A DNA stretch of 64,000 nucleotides from NCBI RefSeq assembly GCF_002797315.1, contig NZ_KZ454936.1, positions 3,109,645-3,173,644 of the forward strand. Reading direction: 5' to 3'. Below the pieces are notes generated by a model that was given only the letters and a program-made list of their open reading frames with translations, was not told the DNA's origin and searched no databases. How positions within the stretch are numbered: position 1 is the stretch's first letter; the number at the start of each line of letters is the position of its first letter. Shown here in pieces: positions 50,755 to 58,962 of this stretch. A program made the position numbers and the translations under genes. The stretch is from Bacillus sp. FJAT-44742. GTDB lineage: Bacteria > Bacillota > Bacilli > Bacillales > Marinococcaceae.

Positions 50755-51765
50755 ATGGGACGTATGGAACAACGAAGGCAAGAGGCTCGGAAGAAGAGGA
50801 AAGTAAAACGGTGGATTTTCATTCCTCTGCTTGTCATTGTTCTTCCGCTGACCTTATTTGGAACTTATTTAGGATATAAAGTGGTAACCACCGCATCAGA
50901 TATGCAGGAAGATCTTGCCCGTGGTGAGAAATCGGAGAAACGTGATGAAGCTGTTGATATTTCAAAGGATCATTTCTCGGTCCTGTTTCTAGGGGTTGAT
51001 ACCGATGATCCAAACGAGAATTCACGTGCAGATGCTTTGATCCTGGCTACATTTAATCGAGAAGACAGCTCCATTAAGCTTCTCAGTATCCCAAGGGATT
51101 CACTGGTCGACATTCCAGGACGCCAGAATAGAGATAAGATCAATCATGCTCATGCCTTTGGCGGAGTGGACCTTACGATTGATACCGTTGAAAATATGCT
51201 GGATATTCCAGTAGACTTTTATACAAAAATGAACTTTCATGGCTTTGTCGATATCATTGATGCCTTAGGCGGCGTAGAAGTTGACGTGCCGTTTGACTTT
51301 GAAACCCATGGTACAGAGGGAAGCGCCAATATGGTGTACTTCGAAGAAGGACGCCAACATCTTGACGGCGAAGAAGCTCTTGGCTACGTACGAATGAGAA
51401 AGCAGGATCCTCGGGGCGACCTCGGACGTGGTGAACGTCAGCAGGAGGTCATGGAAGCTGTCATCCGCAGAGCAGGGTCGATTTCATCGGTCGCCAGATA
51501 TGACGATGTCCTTGATGAAATTGGAAACAACATGTCAACAAATCTTTCCCTGGGAAATATTTTGAGCCTGCACCCTTATGCTCAGTCGTTGGATTCCATT
51601 GAAACGGTGAACTTATCTGGAAGTGATTTAACGCAAAACGGTGTGTACTACTACCAGGTATCTGAGGATTCTCTTCAGGAAGCCAGAGACCGGTTGAAGG
51701 TACACTTGGATATGATTGAAGAACCTCACACTTACTCTGCCCAGGAAGCAAGTGATTATGAATAA
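50755..51765 (+). CDS. LytR-CpsA-Psr (LCP) family ligase
   Basis: About 336 residues: a basic, Arg/Lys-rich cytoplasmic N-terminus (MEQRRQEARKKRKVKRW), one membrane helix (IFIPLLVIVLPLTLFGTYLG), then the LCP domain with SVLFLGVDTDDPNENSRADALI, LLSIPRDSLVDIPG, DKINHAHAFGG and ALGYVRMRKQDPRGDLGRGERQ. It attaches undecaprenyl-PP-linked polymers to the wall and is a paralogue of the LCP protein 2 kb upstream. The ATG at 50755 lies after AAAGGAGC; the earlier in-frame ATG at 50713 has no ribosome-binding site. TagO lies downstream on the other strand. Confidence 0.92.
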   Translation: MGRMEQRRQEARKKRKVKRWIFIPLLVIVLPLTLFGTYLGYKVVTTASDMQEDLARGEKSEKRDEAVDISKDHFSVLFLGVDTDDPNENSRADALILATFNREDSSIKLLSIPRDSLVDIPGRQNRDKINHAHAFGGVDLTIDTVENMLDIPVDFYTKMNFHGFVDIIDALGGVEVDVPFDFETHGTEGSANMVYFEEGRQHLDGEEALGYVRMRKQDPRGDLGRGERQQEVMEAVIRRAGSISSVARYDDVLDEIGNNMSTNLSLGNILSLHPYAQSLDSIETVNLSGSDLTQNGVYYYQVSEDSLQEARDRLKVHLDMIEEPHTYSAQEASDYE

Positions 51766-51777
51766 ACGATAAATAGA

Positions 51778-51826
51778 AAGGTCTCTCATCCTAGTCACAA
51801 TTATTGTTAGTGGGATGAGGGACCCT
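51778..51826 (+). terminator. Terminator after the second LCP gene
   Basis: AGGTCTCTCATCC pairs with GGGATGAGGGACC (one mismatch) across a long loop, followed by CTTCTTCTTTTT. Confidence 0.8.
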
Positions 51827-51873
51827 TCTTCTTTTTATAATAAATGTCGAGATGATATTAATATTGTAATAAA

Positions 51874-51986
51874 TGAAGAAGACCAGCGAGACTCCTGCAG
51901 AAAAACGAGCGAGAGAGACCCCGCAGGGTGCTCTTCCCGAGGAGGCTCGAACGTTCGTCTGCGGAAAGCGAGCATGGCTCTTCTTT
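51874..51986 (+). repeat. Bacillaceae-type non-coding repeat, copy 2
   Basis: Ordered blocks GCGAGACTCCTGC, GACCCCGCAGG, CGAGGAGGCTC and GCGGAAAGCGAGC, bounded by imperfect inverted ends AAGAAGACCA / TGGCTCTTCTT. Several blocks can pair (CTCCTGC with GCAGG). It corresponds to the copy at 24.6 kb in the other orientation. No frame is visible; probably a mobile or structured repeat. Confidence 0.8.
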
Positions 51987-52020
51987 ACTAATCAAAGAAG
52001 GACCTGCCTTGAAGAATACG

Positions 52021-52063
52021 AAAAAGGAAGCATCACTGTCTAAGCAGATGATGCTTCCTTTTT
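52021..52063. terminator. Bidirectional terminator beside tagO
   Basis: A 15-bp perfect stem (52021-52035 with 52049-52063) with five T on either strand and a 13-nt loop. It ends tagO (minus) and backs up the LCP terminator. Confidence 0.9.
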
Positions 52064-52064
52064 A

Positions 52065-53141
52065 TTATTGCCTCAGCAATGTTTTCTTTTTTAACTTCTT
52101 CACCAGGCTGAAGATTGGTTTCTTCCGTTCTCCTAGTATTCCAATCCATTCGGCCATCACCTGGGTTAATAACCCCAGAAAGAGAATGATTAGAATAGAC
52201 ATCCATAACGCGGTTTCTGAAAAGACGAGCGCTGCGCCCCCAAAGAATATGCTGACTCCGTATAGGATTAATACGGTTGTTCTGTGGCTGAAACCAAGAG
52301 CAAGAAGTCTGTAGTGCAAATGCCCTTTATCCGGCGCGGAAATCTTCTGTTTGTTCAGCAGTCTCCTGATAATGGCAAAGAACGTATCAAAGATCGGCAC
52401 TGCCAGAATAATAACCGGGATAATCAAGGTAAACAGTGTCAGGTTCTTAAACAAACCGACCATGGAAATAATCGATATCGAATATCCTAGAAACATGGAT
52501 CCTGTGTCACCCATGAAGATTTTAGCAGGGTGAAAGTTGAACACTAAGAATCCAAGCCCGCTCCCCACTAAGACAATGGCAAGGGCTGCAGCAAGGATCT
52601 GTCCGTCCATAAAGGCCATCATAAACAAAATCGTTAAGGCAATTGAACTGGTTCCCGCTGCCAGTCCGTCCAACCCGTCAATTAAGTTAATAGCATTTAC
52701 CATGGCAAGAATCCATAAAATTGTAAAAGGGTAGCTCCATAATCCAAACTCTATATAGCCGTTAAACGGCAGAGAAATAAATTCAATCTGTAATCCGCCT
52801 GCTACCACAATGGTTGCGGCGGCCATCTGCCCAAACAGCTTTTTGCTTGGGGATAGTGTATATTTATCATCAATCAAGCCGAGAATGAGTATCGTAAGTG
52901 CCCCGATCGTAATAGGCCAGAAAAATTCAAAGGGAGGCTGTAAATAGATCAGCCCGGCCACGGCCCCAAAGGCGATCGCTACTCCGCCAATTCGAGGCAT
53001 GGAATCTTCATGCACTTTTCGTTGAGAAGGCTGGTCCACAAATCCGCCTTTAAGTGCAAGCTTCTTCACTAAAGGTGTAGTGGCTATCGTGACGATAAAA
53101 GCGATAAATAAAGCGATAAAATATTCATATAATGGCTCCAC
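52065..53141 (-). CDS. tagO: Undecaprenyl-phosphate GlcNAc-1-phosphate transferase (TagO, MraY family)
   Basis: Starts teichoic acid or other wall polymer synthesis by moving GlcNAc-1-P onto undecaprenyl phosphate. A membrane protein of about 358 residues with 10-11 helices. Family motifs: KLALKGGFVDQPSQRKVHEDSMPRIGG, ILGLIDDKYTLSPSKK (Asp-Asp pair), AINLIDGLDGLAAG, FMGDTGSMFLGY and DKGHLHYRLLALGFSHR. The GTG at 53141 has GAGGAAGG eight bases upstream; an in-frame TTG at 53159 is less likely. It faces the LCP gene, whose enzyme would use TagO-dependent polymers. Confidence 0.94.
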   Translation of the reverse strand: MEPLYEYFIALFIAFIVTIATTPLVKKLALKGGFVDQPSQRKVHEDSMPRIGGVAIAFGAVAGLIYLQPPFEFFWPITIGALTILILGLIDDKYTLSPSKKLFGQMAAATIVVAGGLQIEFISLPFNGYIEFGLWSYPFTILWILAMVNAINLIDGLDGLAAGTSSIALTILFMMAFMDGQILAAALAIVLVGSGLGFLVFNFHPAKIFMGDTGSMFLGYSISIISMVGLFKNLTLFTLIIPVIILAVPIFDTFFAIIRRLLNKQKISAPDKGHLHYRLLALGFSHRTTVLILYGVSIFFGGAALVFSETALWMSILIILFLGLLTQVMAEWIGILGERKKPIFSLVKKLKKKTLLRQ

Positions 53142-53256
53142 CGTCCACACCTTCCTCAATAATATACTTTATTGTACCATTACTAAGTATATCAGCAAGG
53201 CAGGTACAATCAAGCATTATTTTATTTTCCCATAATCTTATACATCTATGCTTTTT

Positions 53257-54387
53257 TCATTTCTTCTGCTTTGAAAGCAATTCTTCATAAAATCGTAGAA
53301 GGACCCTGCCTTCCGATTTCCAGCTGTATGACTCTTCAAAGGCCTTCAGCGCCCGCTTTTGTATTTCTTTCAGTTCCTTTTCATCTTCCATTAATTTCAG
53401 CATTCCACCTGCGATTTCCTCCGGGGATTCTGGATTCACCAGCTCGCCTGTCTGGTAGTCTGTCACTACTTTTCGGTAGTTGGGAAAGTCTGAGGAAACG
53501 ACTGCAAGCCCGGTGGCCATGTATTCAAAAAGCTTATTCGGCAGACAGACGACATGGTTTGGTACCGGAAGGTATGGAAGCAGTCCAATAGAAGAATGCT
53601 CTAAATATTCATGGACCTTCTGGTAGGATACTTTTCCGGTAAAGGTAACATGGTCTTCTATTTCAAGAGAATTGATCAATTCCATGATCCTCTTCTCAAA
53701 TTCAGCAGATTGAAAGAACCCTACAAAGGTTAGGTGAGCATCAGGACGGGCCTTTACCACTTTGGCAAAGCCCTCAATAAGCTCTGCCGCTCCGCGGATT
53801 TCCGTAATTCCTCCTACATAGACGAGCTGTGTCGCATCTTTTTTTGAAAGGTCAGGCGCAGGAAACAATTCATTTAATGGATAATTCTCTACTTTACAAT
53901 GCTTGTACTTCCTGTACCTTTCCCCAATTTCCTCGGTCGTCACAACTATACCCGATAAAAAGGGAAGCAACACCTTTTCCGTCATTTCGAACACCTTTTT
54001 CATCATCACCCTGGCAGGCTTTGAAAGGTAAGGCTTGCTCATGATCGCATTTGGGTAGTGCTCATGAACATCAAAGACCACAGGCTTTCTCGTTAAGATT
54101 CGCAGGAGGACACCTGCAGGAAGCAGCTCAGGATCATGAAAATGATAAATATCACCATTCTGCTTTCTCGCAATCTTTACAGCTTTCAATGAAAGAAGAA
54201 GACGTGACAACCTGCTTCCCGCTTTTGGGAGGGGAATAATAGGTACTTCTTGATCCTCATACTCTTCCGGTTCCGGGGCAATGAGTTCTACGTCGTATCC
54301 TGCTCGCTTAAGGGTCCTGCACTGCTTATAATAAATTCTCCCGTCGTATGCCGGATGAACGGTTGTGAGCACCACTGCTTTAGTCAT
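53257..54387 (-). CDS. Glycosyltransferase family 4
   Basis: A 376-residue GT-B enzyme with TTVHPAYDGRIYYKQCRTLKRAGYDV and GDIYHFHDPELLPAGVLLR in the acceptor half, then LVYVGGITEIRGAAELIEG and SIGLLPYLPVPNHVVCLPNKLFEYMATGLAVVSSDFP in the donor half. It shares the HxxD-R-I and YHFHDPELL features with the eps GT4 at 35.7 kb. ATG 54387 is nine bases from AAAGGA. It overlaps the upstream GT4 gene by eight bases, so the two are translationally coupled. It is the last gene of the 55.6-53.3 kb pair. Confidence 0.92.
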   Translation of the reverse strand: MTKAVVLTTVHPAYDGRIYYKQCRTLKRAGYDVELIAPEPEEYEDQEVPIIPLPKAGSRLSRLLLSLKAVKIARKQNGDIYHFHDPELLPAGVLLRILTRKPVVFDVHEHYPNAIMSKPYLSKPARVMMKKVFEMTEKVLLPFLSGIVVTTEEIGERYRKYKHCKVENYPLNELFPAPDLSKKDATQLVYVGGITEIRGAAELIEGFAKVVKARPDAHLTFVGFFQSAEFEKRIMELINSLEIEDHVTFTGKVSYQKVHEYLEHSSIGLLPYLPVPNHVVCLPNKLFEYMATGLAVVSSDFPNYRKVVTDYQTGELVNPESPEEIAGGMLKLMEDEKELKEIQKRALKAFEESYSWKSEGRVLLRFYEELLSKQKK

Positions 54388-55600
54388 TTTTCTCATCCTT
54401 TACCACGTTCTTAAGAATACTGCTCAGCTTCCTGGCAAGCGTTCTACGGTTATACTTTTGTTTCACGACTTCGGTGACGTTGCTCTCAAGCTCCTTAATC
54501 CACTCTCTATTTTTCACCGCTTTGTTCACAGCCTCAGCAAGTTCTTCTGCGTTCCCAGGTTCAAAGGCGATCCCAGCTTCATTTTCAAGCACGATATCCG
54601 TCGCTTCTCCCCCTACGCCAATTAAGACTGGTTTTCCAGCTGCCATACAATCAAACACTTTGGAAGGAATGGTAATATGAAAAAGAGGGTGGTTTTTCAA
54701 GGTGACTAAGCACAGATCAGCAGCCTGATAGTACGGCATAAGCTCCTCTTTATTCATACTGTCCAAAAACAAGAGATTGGGGATGTGTTCAAAATCTGCT
54801 TTTGCCTTCAACGGGTCTTTCTCCACTCCCTCTCCTATAAAGCAAAACGTTACTCCTGCTTCTGGTCCCAGTAGGTTAGCAGCGTCAAGCACGACATCAA
54901 GTCCCTGTGCCGCTCCCATGTTTCCTGCGTATAAGACAACAAGGTCATTTCCCAGCTCATGCTTTTTTCGAATCTCTTCCTTTTCTTCACTGGCAGCCGA
55001 CTGTATATCTTCTATATCTACACCGTTTGTGACTACATTGATCTTTCGTCCATCTACACCTTGCTTGATCAAATGTTCCTTGTATCCATGGGTAACTGTA
55101 ATAATATGGTCTGCCTTTTGATATAAGAAATTCTCCAGCTTTCTGGCCCATTTGAGCAGGAGCGGATTGGAAAACTGGCTTAGGATTTTAGCAAAATCAA
55201 CCCACAGGTCCCTTACTTCCAGGATAAAGGGCTTTCTGAGCAGGCGGCTGAGAACATATCCAGATGCTGCCGTAAACAAATGGGGGCTTGAGGCATAAAC
55301 GGCATCTGTTTTTCTAACAAATAAGCCGCTGATGATACTTGAAAACATAAAGGAAAAATAGTTAGCAAGCCTTGCTTTCGAGCTTTTTTTCGTATCCTGA
55401 AAACGAAAGGAACGGCGAACCTCTATGCCTTCTTTTGTTTCTTTTTTAAAAAGTGAACGGTTCTTTTCATGATTTGGAAACGTCGTAAGAACCGTGACCT
55501 CATGGCCTTCTTTTACCAGGTTTTTTGCCATATCGTACGCTCTTCCCTGGGCTGCTCCAATTTCTGGCGGAAAGTGCTGGCTGAGATACAGAATTTTCAT
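54380..55600 (-). CDS. Glycosyltransferase family 4
   Basis: A 406-residue GT-B enzyme: YLSQHFPPEIGAAQGRAYDMAKNLVKEGHEV at the N-terminus, VVTNGVDIEDI at the linker, VVLYAGNMGAAQGLDVVLDAA in the donor domain and AADLCLVTLKNHPLFHITIPSKVFDCMAAGKPVLIGVGGEATD with the E/D-x7-E region. This matches the WbuB/Cps9-like GT4 group. GGGAATCAAACT precedes the ATG, a weak ribosome-binding site. A terminator stem separates it from the upstream GT4 gene. It probably acts on wall or surface glycans. Confidence 0.92.
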   Translation of the reverse strand: MKILYLSQHFPPEIGAAQGRAYDMAKNLVKEGHEVTVLTTFPNHEKNRSLFKKETKEGIEVRRSFRFQDTKKSSKARLANYFSFMFSSIISGLFVRKTDAVYASSPHLFTAASGYVLSRLLRKPFILEVRDLWVDFAKILSQFSNPLLLKWARKLENFLYQKADHIITVTHGYKEHLIKQGVDGRKINVVTNGVDIEDIQSAASEEKEEIRKKHELGNDLVVLYAGNMGAAQGLDVVLDAANLLGPEAGVTFCFIGEGVEKDPLKAKADFEHIPNLLFLDSMNKEELMPYYQAADLCLVTLKNHPLFHITIPSKVFDCMAAGKPVLIGVGGEATDIVLENEAGIAFEPGNAEELAEAVNKAVKNREWIKELESNVTEVVKQKYNRRTLARKLSSILKNVVKDEKND

Positions 55601-55655
55601 AGTTTGATTCCCTTTCTTCCAATCCTCTTGGGGCTGTTTCTTCTATTTATTCACA

Positions 55656-55682
55656 TAAAAGAGGTGCATCTGCTGCACCTCT
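55656..55682 (-). terminator. Hairpin after the GT4 gene at 55754
   Basis: Perfect 9-bp stem (55660-55668 with 55674-55682), 5-nt loop, TTTTAT on the minus strand. The T-run is short, so termination may be partial and the next two GT4 genes may be read through. Confidence 0.7.
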
Positions 55683-55753
55683 CGCTTGTCCGTATATCCT
55701 CTTAGAATTTCTATTCTATTTTACTATGAGAAGGCCTCATGTGAAAGCGGAGA

Positions 55754-56815
55754 TTATTGATTCACGATCGTCTGGAGAGTTGAGAAGTAATGATCCACAA
55801 CCGGCTCCACCCCGTATCTTGAGGCCACTTCTTCTCTGCCTTCTTTTGCAAGGTCCTTGCGCCACTGTTGGTCTCCTGACATTTTCCCCGCTAAAGAAAG
55901 TGCTCCTTGAAGATCATTCCCTTGGTACATGGCCCGTTGAAGAGACCCCTGCAGTACTTCAGGGATTCCTCCCACGTTTGGGGCAATGACCGGGCACTCA
56001 CAGGCAAGCGCTTCAATGAGGGTCATCCCAAAGGATTCATTCGTTGAGGTGCTCATCGTAAACCCGCCTGTTTTAGCTACGAACGAGTACAGGTGAGGCA
56101 TCGCCTCGTATTCCACTCTTGGAAGCCAGCGCCATTTGTTCATTAGCTTGTGCTCTTCTACATAGGAAAGAAGTTCTTTCACAGGACGGGGACTTGCTGT
56201 TTCTCCCCCTGCCAGCCATATTTCACTGTCCGGATAGGTTTCGGTATAGTCAGCAGCCAGTTCGATAAATCCTCTCCAGTTCTTATGGTCGTTAATCTTT
56301 CCAATCCAGAGCATAACCCGGGGCTGTCCGCCTGCTGAAACGCTCCGTGGATAGAAGTGTTCAAGCTCCAGGCAATTTGGCGTTACGTACGCCGGAATGC
56401 TCGTTGAGACGTTGTATTCCTTCCTTAACACCTCCATGACGTATTGAGTCGGAGTGATGAGGGCATCGATTGTCGAGACATCAAGCCATTTCAAATATTC
56501 AATTCTTTTGGAGGTCCCATGAACTTCATGGATGACTTTCCCTTGAAAGGAAGACGCATGAATAACCTCATAGGCTTCTTCTGTATCCACATTGATGATG
56601 AGGTCATAGTTATTTTTGTTGATTAGGTCTTTTAATTCATCATCTGTCTTTGGCTTATACACATGTGGATGCTTGCGAAAAGCCGTCTCCCCTCCGTGAT
56701 CTCTAAGAAAGGCAAGGTGCACTTCACACTTTTTGCTCAGGTGCACCAGTCTATTTGAAAGCTGAGTGCAGACTCCTCCGAGCAGGAGATATCTGTAGAT
56801 ATATAAAATCTTCAA
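55754..56815 (-). CDS. Glycosyltransferase family 4-like protein
   Basis: A GT-B protein of about 353 residues. N-terminal MKILYIYRYLLLGGVCTQLSN, then ITPTQYVMEVLRKEYN, YVTPNCLELEHFYP, RVMLWIGKINDHKNWRGFIELA and STSTNESFGMTLIEALACECPVIAPNVGGIPEVL with the E-x7-E pair. The frame extends 38 codons upstream into the preceding gene; the TTG at 56815 has AAGAAGGTG upstream and gives a normal N-terminus. Its stop-to-start gap to the 659-residue protein is 14 bases, so they are one unit. The C-terminus is short for a GT4. Confidence 0.88.
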   Translation of the reverse strand: MKILYIYRYLLLGGVCTQLSNRLVHLSKKCEVHLAFLRDHGGETAFRKHPHVYKPKTDDELKDLINKNNYDLIINVDTEEAYEVIHASSFQGKVIHEVHGTSKRIEYLKWLDVSTIDALITPTQYVMEVLRKEYNVSTSIPAYVTPNCLELEHFYPRSVSAGGQPRVMLWIGKINDHKNWRGFIELAADYTETYPDSEIWLAGGETASPRPVKELLSYVEEHKLMNKWRWLPRVEYEAMPHLYSFVAKTGGFTMSTSTNESFGMTLIEALACECPVIAPNVGGIPEVLQGSLQRAMYQGNDLQGALSLAGKMSGDQQWRKDLAKEGREEVASRYGVEPVVDHYFSTLQTIVNQ

Positions 56816-56829
56816 ACCGTTCACCTTCT

Positions 56830-58809
56830 TTATTGCACAACAACAGGCTGAAAAGGATTCTGAACCTGCAGCCCGGCAAGCTGCTCCGCTTTCGCTTCCC
56901 AGCTGTTGGATTGAATTCTTTGATGCCATGTGGAGTAGGGAAACTCCTGCTCCCTTGCTTCGTTCATCTGTTTGTCTATATCCTCTTCCAGGTTTAAAAA
57001 CATCCCCCTTGGGAAAACCTCGGCTGATTCCTGGAAATTGCCCAGTACAGGCAGACCAAGGGAAATGAGAAAAGCTGTAAAGGGTTCGTTTTGTATAATG
57101 TCTTCATAAAAAGCTCCAACGATAGACCACCTTGCCGCAAGGTTCACCAGGTCCCGCTCCTCCCGCGGCCGGTACCACTTAATTCTCTTTTCTTGTTTCA
57201 CATGCTGAGGCCGGTCTGATGAAACGGCGTGTATCGTTACATTCTTGTATTTCCGCGTTAAGGCCAATAAAAACTCCCAATCAATTCTCTCCTTATTTCC
57301 TTCCACACAGCCAATCACCAGCTCCTCGCTTTTCACTTTGTTGCGAGGATACTGAAAGTAGGAAGAATCGATGCCATCGGAAAGCACCACCGGCTGGGGT
57401 ATACCCTTCCTTTTCAGTGCTTCCGCTTTTTCTTCACTTGACGTGACTGTCTTCATGGACTGATGTAGAAGAAAAGAGTCTTCTGCTTTCCATTGTTCCT
57501 TTGCCGGCTTGTCCCACAGATAGTACGTTTTCCAGCCCCGGACAGCAAGTTGGTTAAGCCACTTTGCCCCATGAGTAGAAGCCGCTGTATTTAGCACCAC
57601 TTTAGGCATGCTGTCTGCAAAGGTGTGCTGAAGCAATCTTGGAAACAGCATGTCCAGTGCTTCTTTTTCTTCTATTTGAAAGACGTTTCCTCCCGCGTAG
57701 ACAGGGTAATGCTTGCTCTCCTTTTCCCCTTTATAAATGAAAAATACTCCCCAGCCTAATGAGGAGAATGCTTGAGCAAGCTGACTCACTCGTGTGCCAC
57801 TCTTGTCTTTTATAAATTCTTCATTAGTGTACATGACAATAACCCCGTGGTACCTGTCTTTCCCGTAGGCAGTAAGGAAATAACCTATGGCCTTTTGCCG
57901 TTCCTTCATGGAAGGCGCGGGTGTGAGCTTCAATATCCTTTGGTCAGGCCGGCTTCCTTTTACAGGAACCGTAGAGGATGCAATCGACAGAGACGATATG
58001 TCAGCAGTTTTTTCGGCTTTCTTGATTATATCTCCAGAAAGCTCGCTTACGGTTTCTTTATATAATGACTTTCTCATTCGATTGTAAAATGTGCTTTCCG
58101 TTTCGTATGCCTCCAACAGTTTGGAGTGGTCTTCTAATAATGCGTTCAAGTAATAGCGCAGCTGTTCATTCTCTTCCTTAAGAGCTTGGACTGCTTTTTC
58201 CTGATGACGAAAATAACGTTCAGACTCTTCGATTCCAATCTTCACTGCCAGTTTATAGACAAGGTCTTTAGAGTACTCAGATGATTCTTTGTTCCATCCT
58301 ACATAGCCAATCTTGTCGCCTGTTAGAAATTTCGTCTCTCGCCTTTTGAAATACTTTTGTACTTGGATAAACCGCTCTATAAATCCGTATCCCTCCTTCA
58401 CAGGAAAGGTCGGGAAGGAAGGAATCACTTCTGTCCAAATGAATTTCCCGCTTGGCTTCAGAACTCTTTGTATACCTGAAAGGAGCGCAGCATAATCAAG
58501 TTCTCGCGGAACTTCTCCTACTATCACAGAGTCGAATTGGTTCTCTTTATATATACTCAAGTCGAAATTCCCAGAAAAAGCGTATAGGTCTATGTTACCT
58601 GTTTTCACCACTTTGCCTTCGGAAAACATTCTATGAAAATAGGCAGACGTGTGGTAATGGGAGGCAAACAGAATGTCAGCGTTCGGACTCTTTTCCAGCT
58701 TCAATCCCTCTTCAAAACGGCCGCCTACAAGCAGGACATAGTTTCCGCCTACTCTTGTTTGTAACCATGGCTGCTGTAAAATTTTGTTTTTTGACAATTT
58801 TTTCTTCAC
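56830..58809 (-). CDS. Unusual fusion: methyltransferase-like domain, coiled coil and GT-like domain
   Basis: A 659-residue protein. The first 200 residues look like a degenerate SAM methyltransferase fold (NYVLLVGGRFEEGLKLEK, FDSVIVGEVPRELDYAALL, GIQRVLKPSGKFIWTEV). A helical, Glu-rich linker follows (about 205-275, YFRHQEKAVQALKEENEQLR). The C-terminal 350 residues resemble a GT-B glycosyltransferase (IVMYTNEEFIKDKSGTRVSQLAQAFSSLGW, VVLSDGIDSSYFQYP, VIGCVEGNKERIDWEFLLAL). The G-x-G of a working SAM site is not obvious. The start (GTG 58809) sits close to GGGAG and is uncertain. It leads a unit with a GT4 gene. No family name is certain. Confidence 0.75.
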   Translation of the reverse strand: MKKKLSKNKILQQPWLQTRVGGNYVLLVGGRFEEGLKLEKSPNADILFASHYHTSAYFHRMFSEGKVVKTGNIDLYAFSGNFDLSIYKENQFDSVIVGEVPRELDYAALLSGIQRVLKPSGKFIWTEVIPSFPTFPVKEGYGFIERFIQVQKYFKRRETKFLTGDKIGYVGWNKESSEYSKDLVYKLAVKIGIEESERYFRHQEKAVQALKEENEQLRYYLNALLEDHSKLLEAYETESTFYNRMRKSLYKETVSELSGDIIKKAEKTADISSLSIASSTVPVKGSRPDQRILKLTPAPSMKERQKAIGYFLTAYGKDRYHGVIVMYTNEEFIKDKSGTRVSQLAQAFSSLGWGVFFIYKGEKESKHYPVYAGGNVFQIEEKEALDMLFPRLLQHTFADSMPKVVLNTAASTHGAKWLNQLAVRGWKTYYLWDKPAKEQWKAEDSFLLHQSMKTVTSSEEKAEALKRKGIPQPVVLSDGIDSSYFQYPRNKVKSEELVIGCVEGNKERIDWEFLLALTRKYKNVTIHAVSSDRPQHVKQEKRIKWYRPREERDLVNLAARWSIVGAFYEDIIQNEPFTAFLISLGLPVLGNFQESAEVFPRGMFLNLEEDIDKQMNEAREQEFPYSTWHQRIQSNSWEAKAEQLAGLQVQNPFQPVVVQ

Positions 58810-58962
58810 ACTCCCTGTTGTTTATCCGATATATAAGAAGTACCTGGACTTTAGTCACCGGTACATTTCTAACGATGTTCCTATGCATATCTTCAATATT
58901 CTTCTAGCATATGGTACTATCATCTATGATTCAAAGAAAATTTTGTATAAGGAGGTAAGTTT

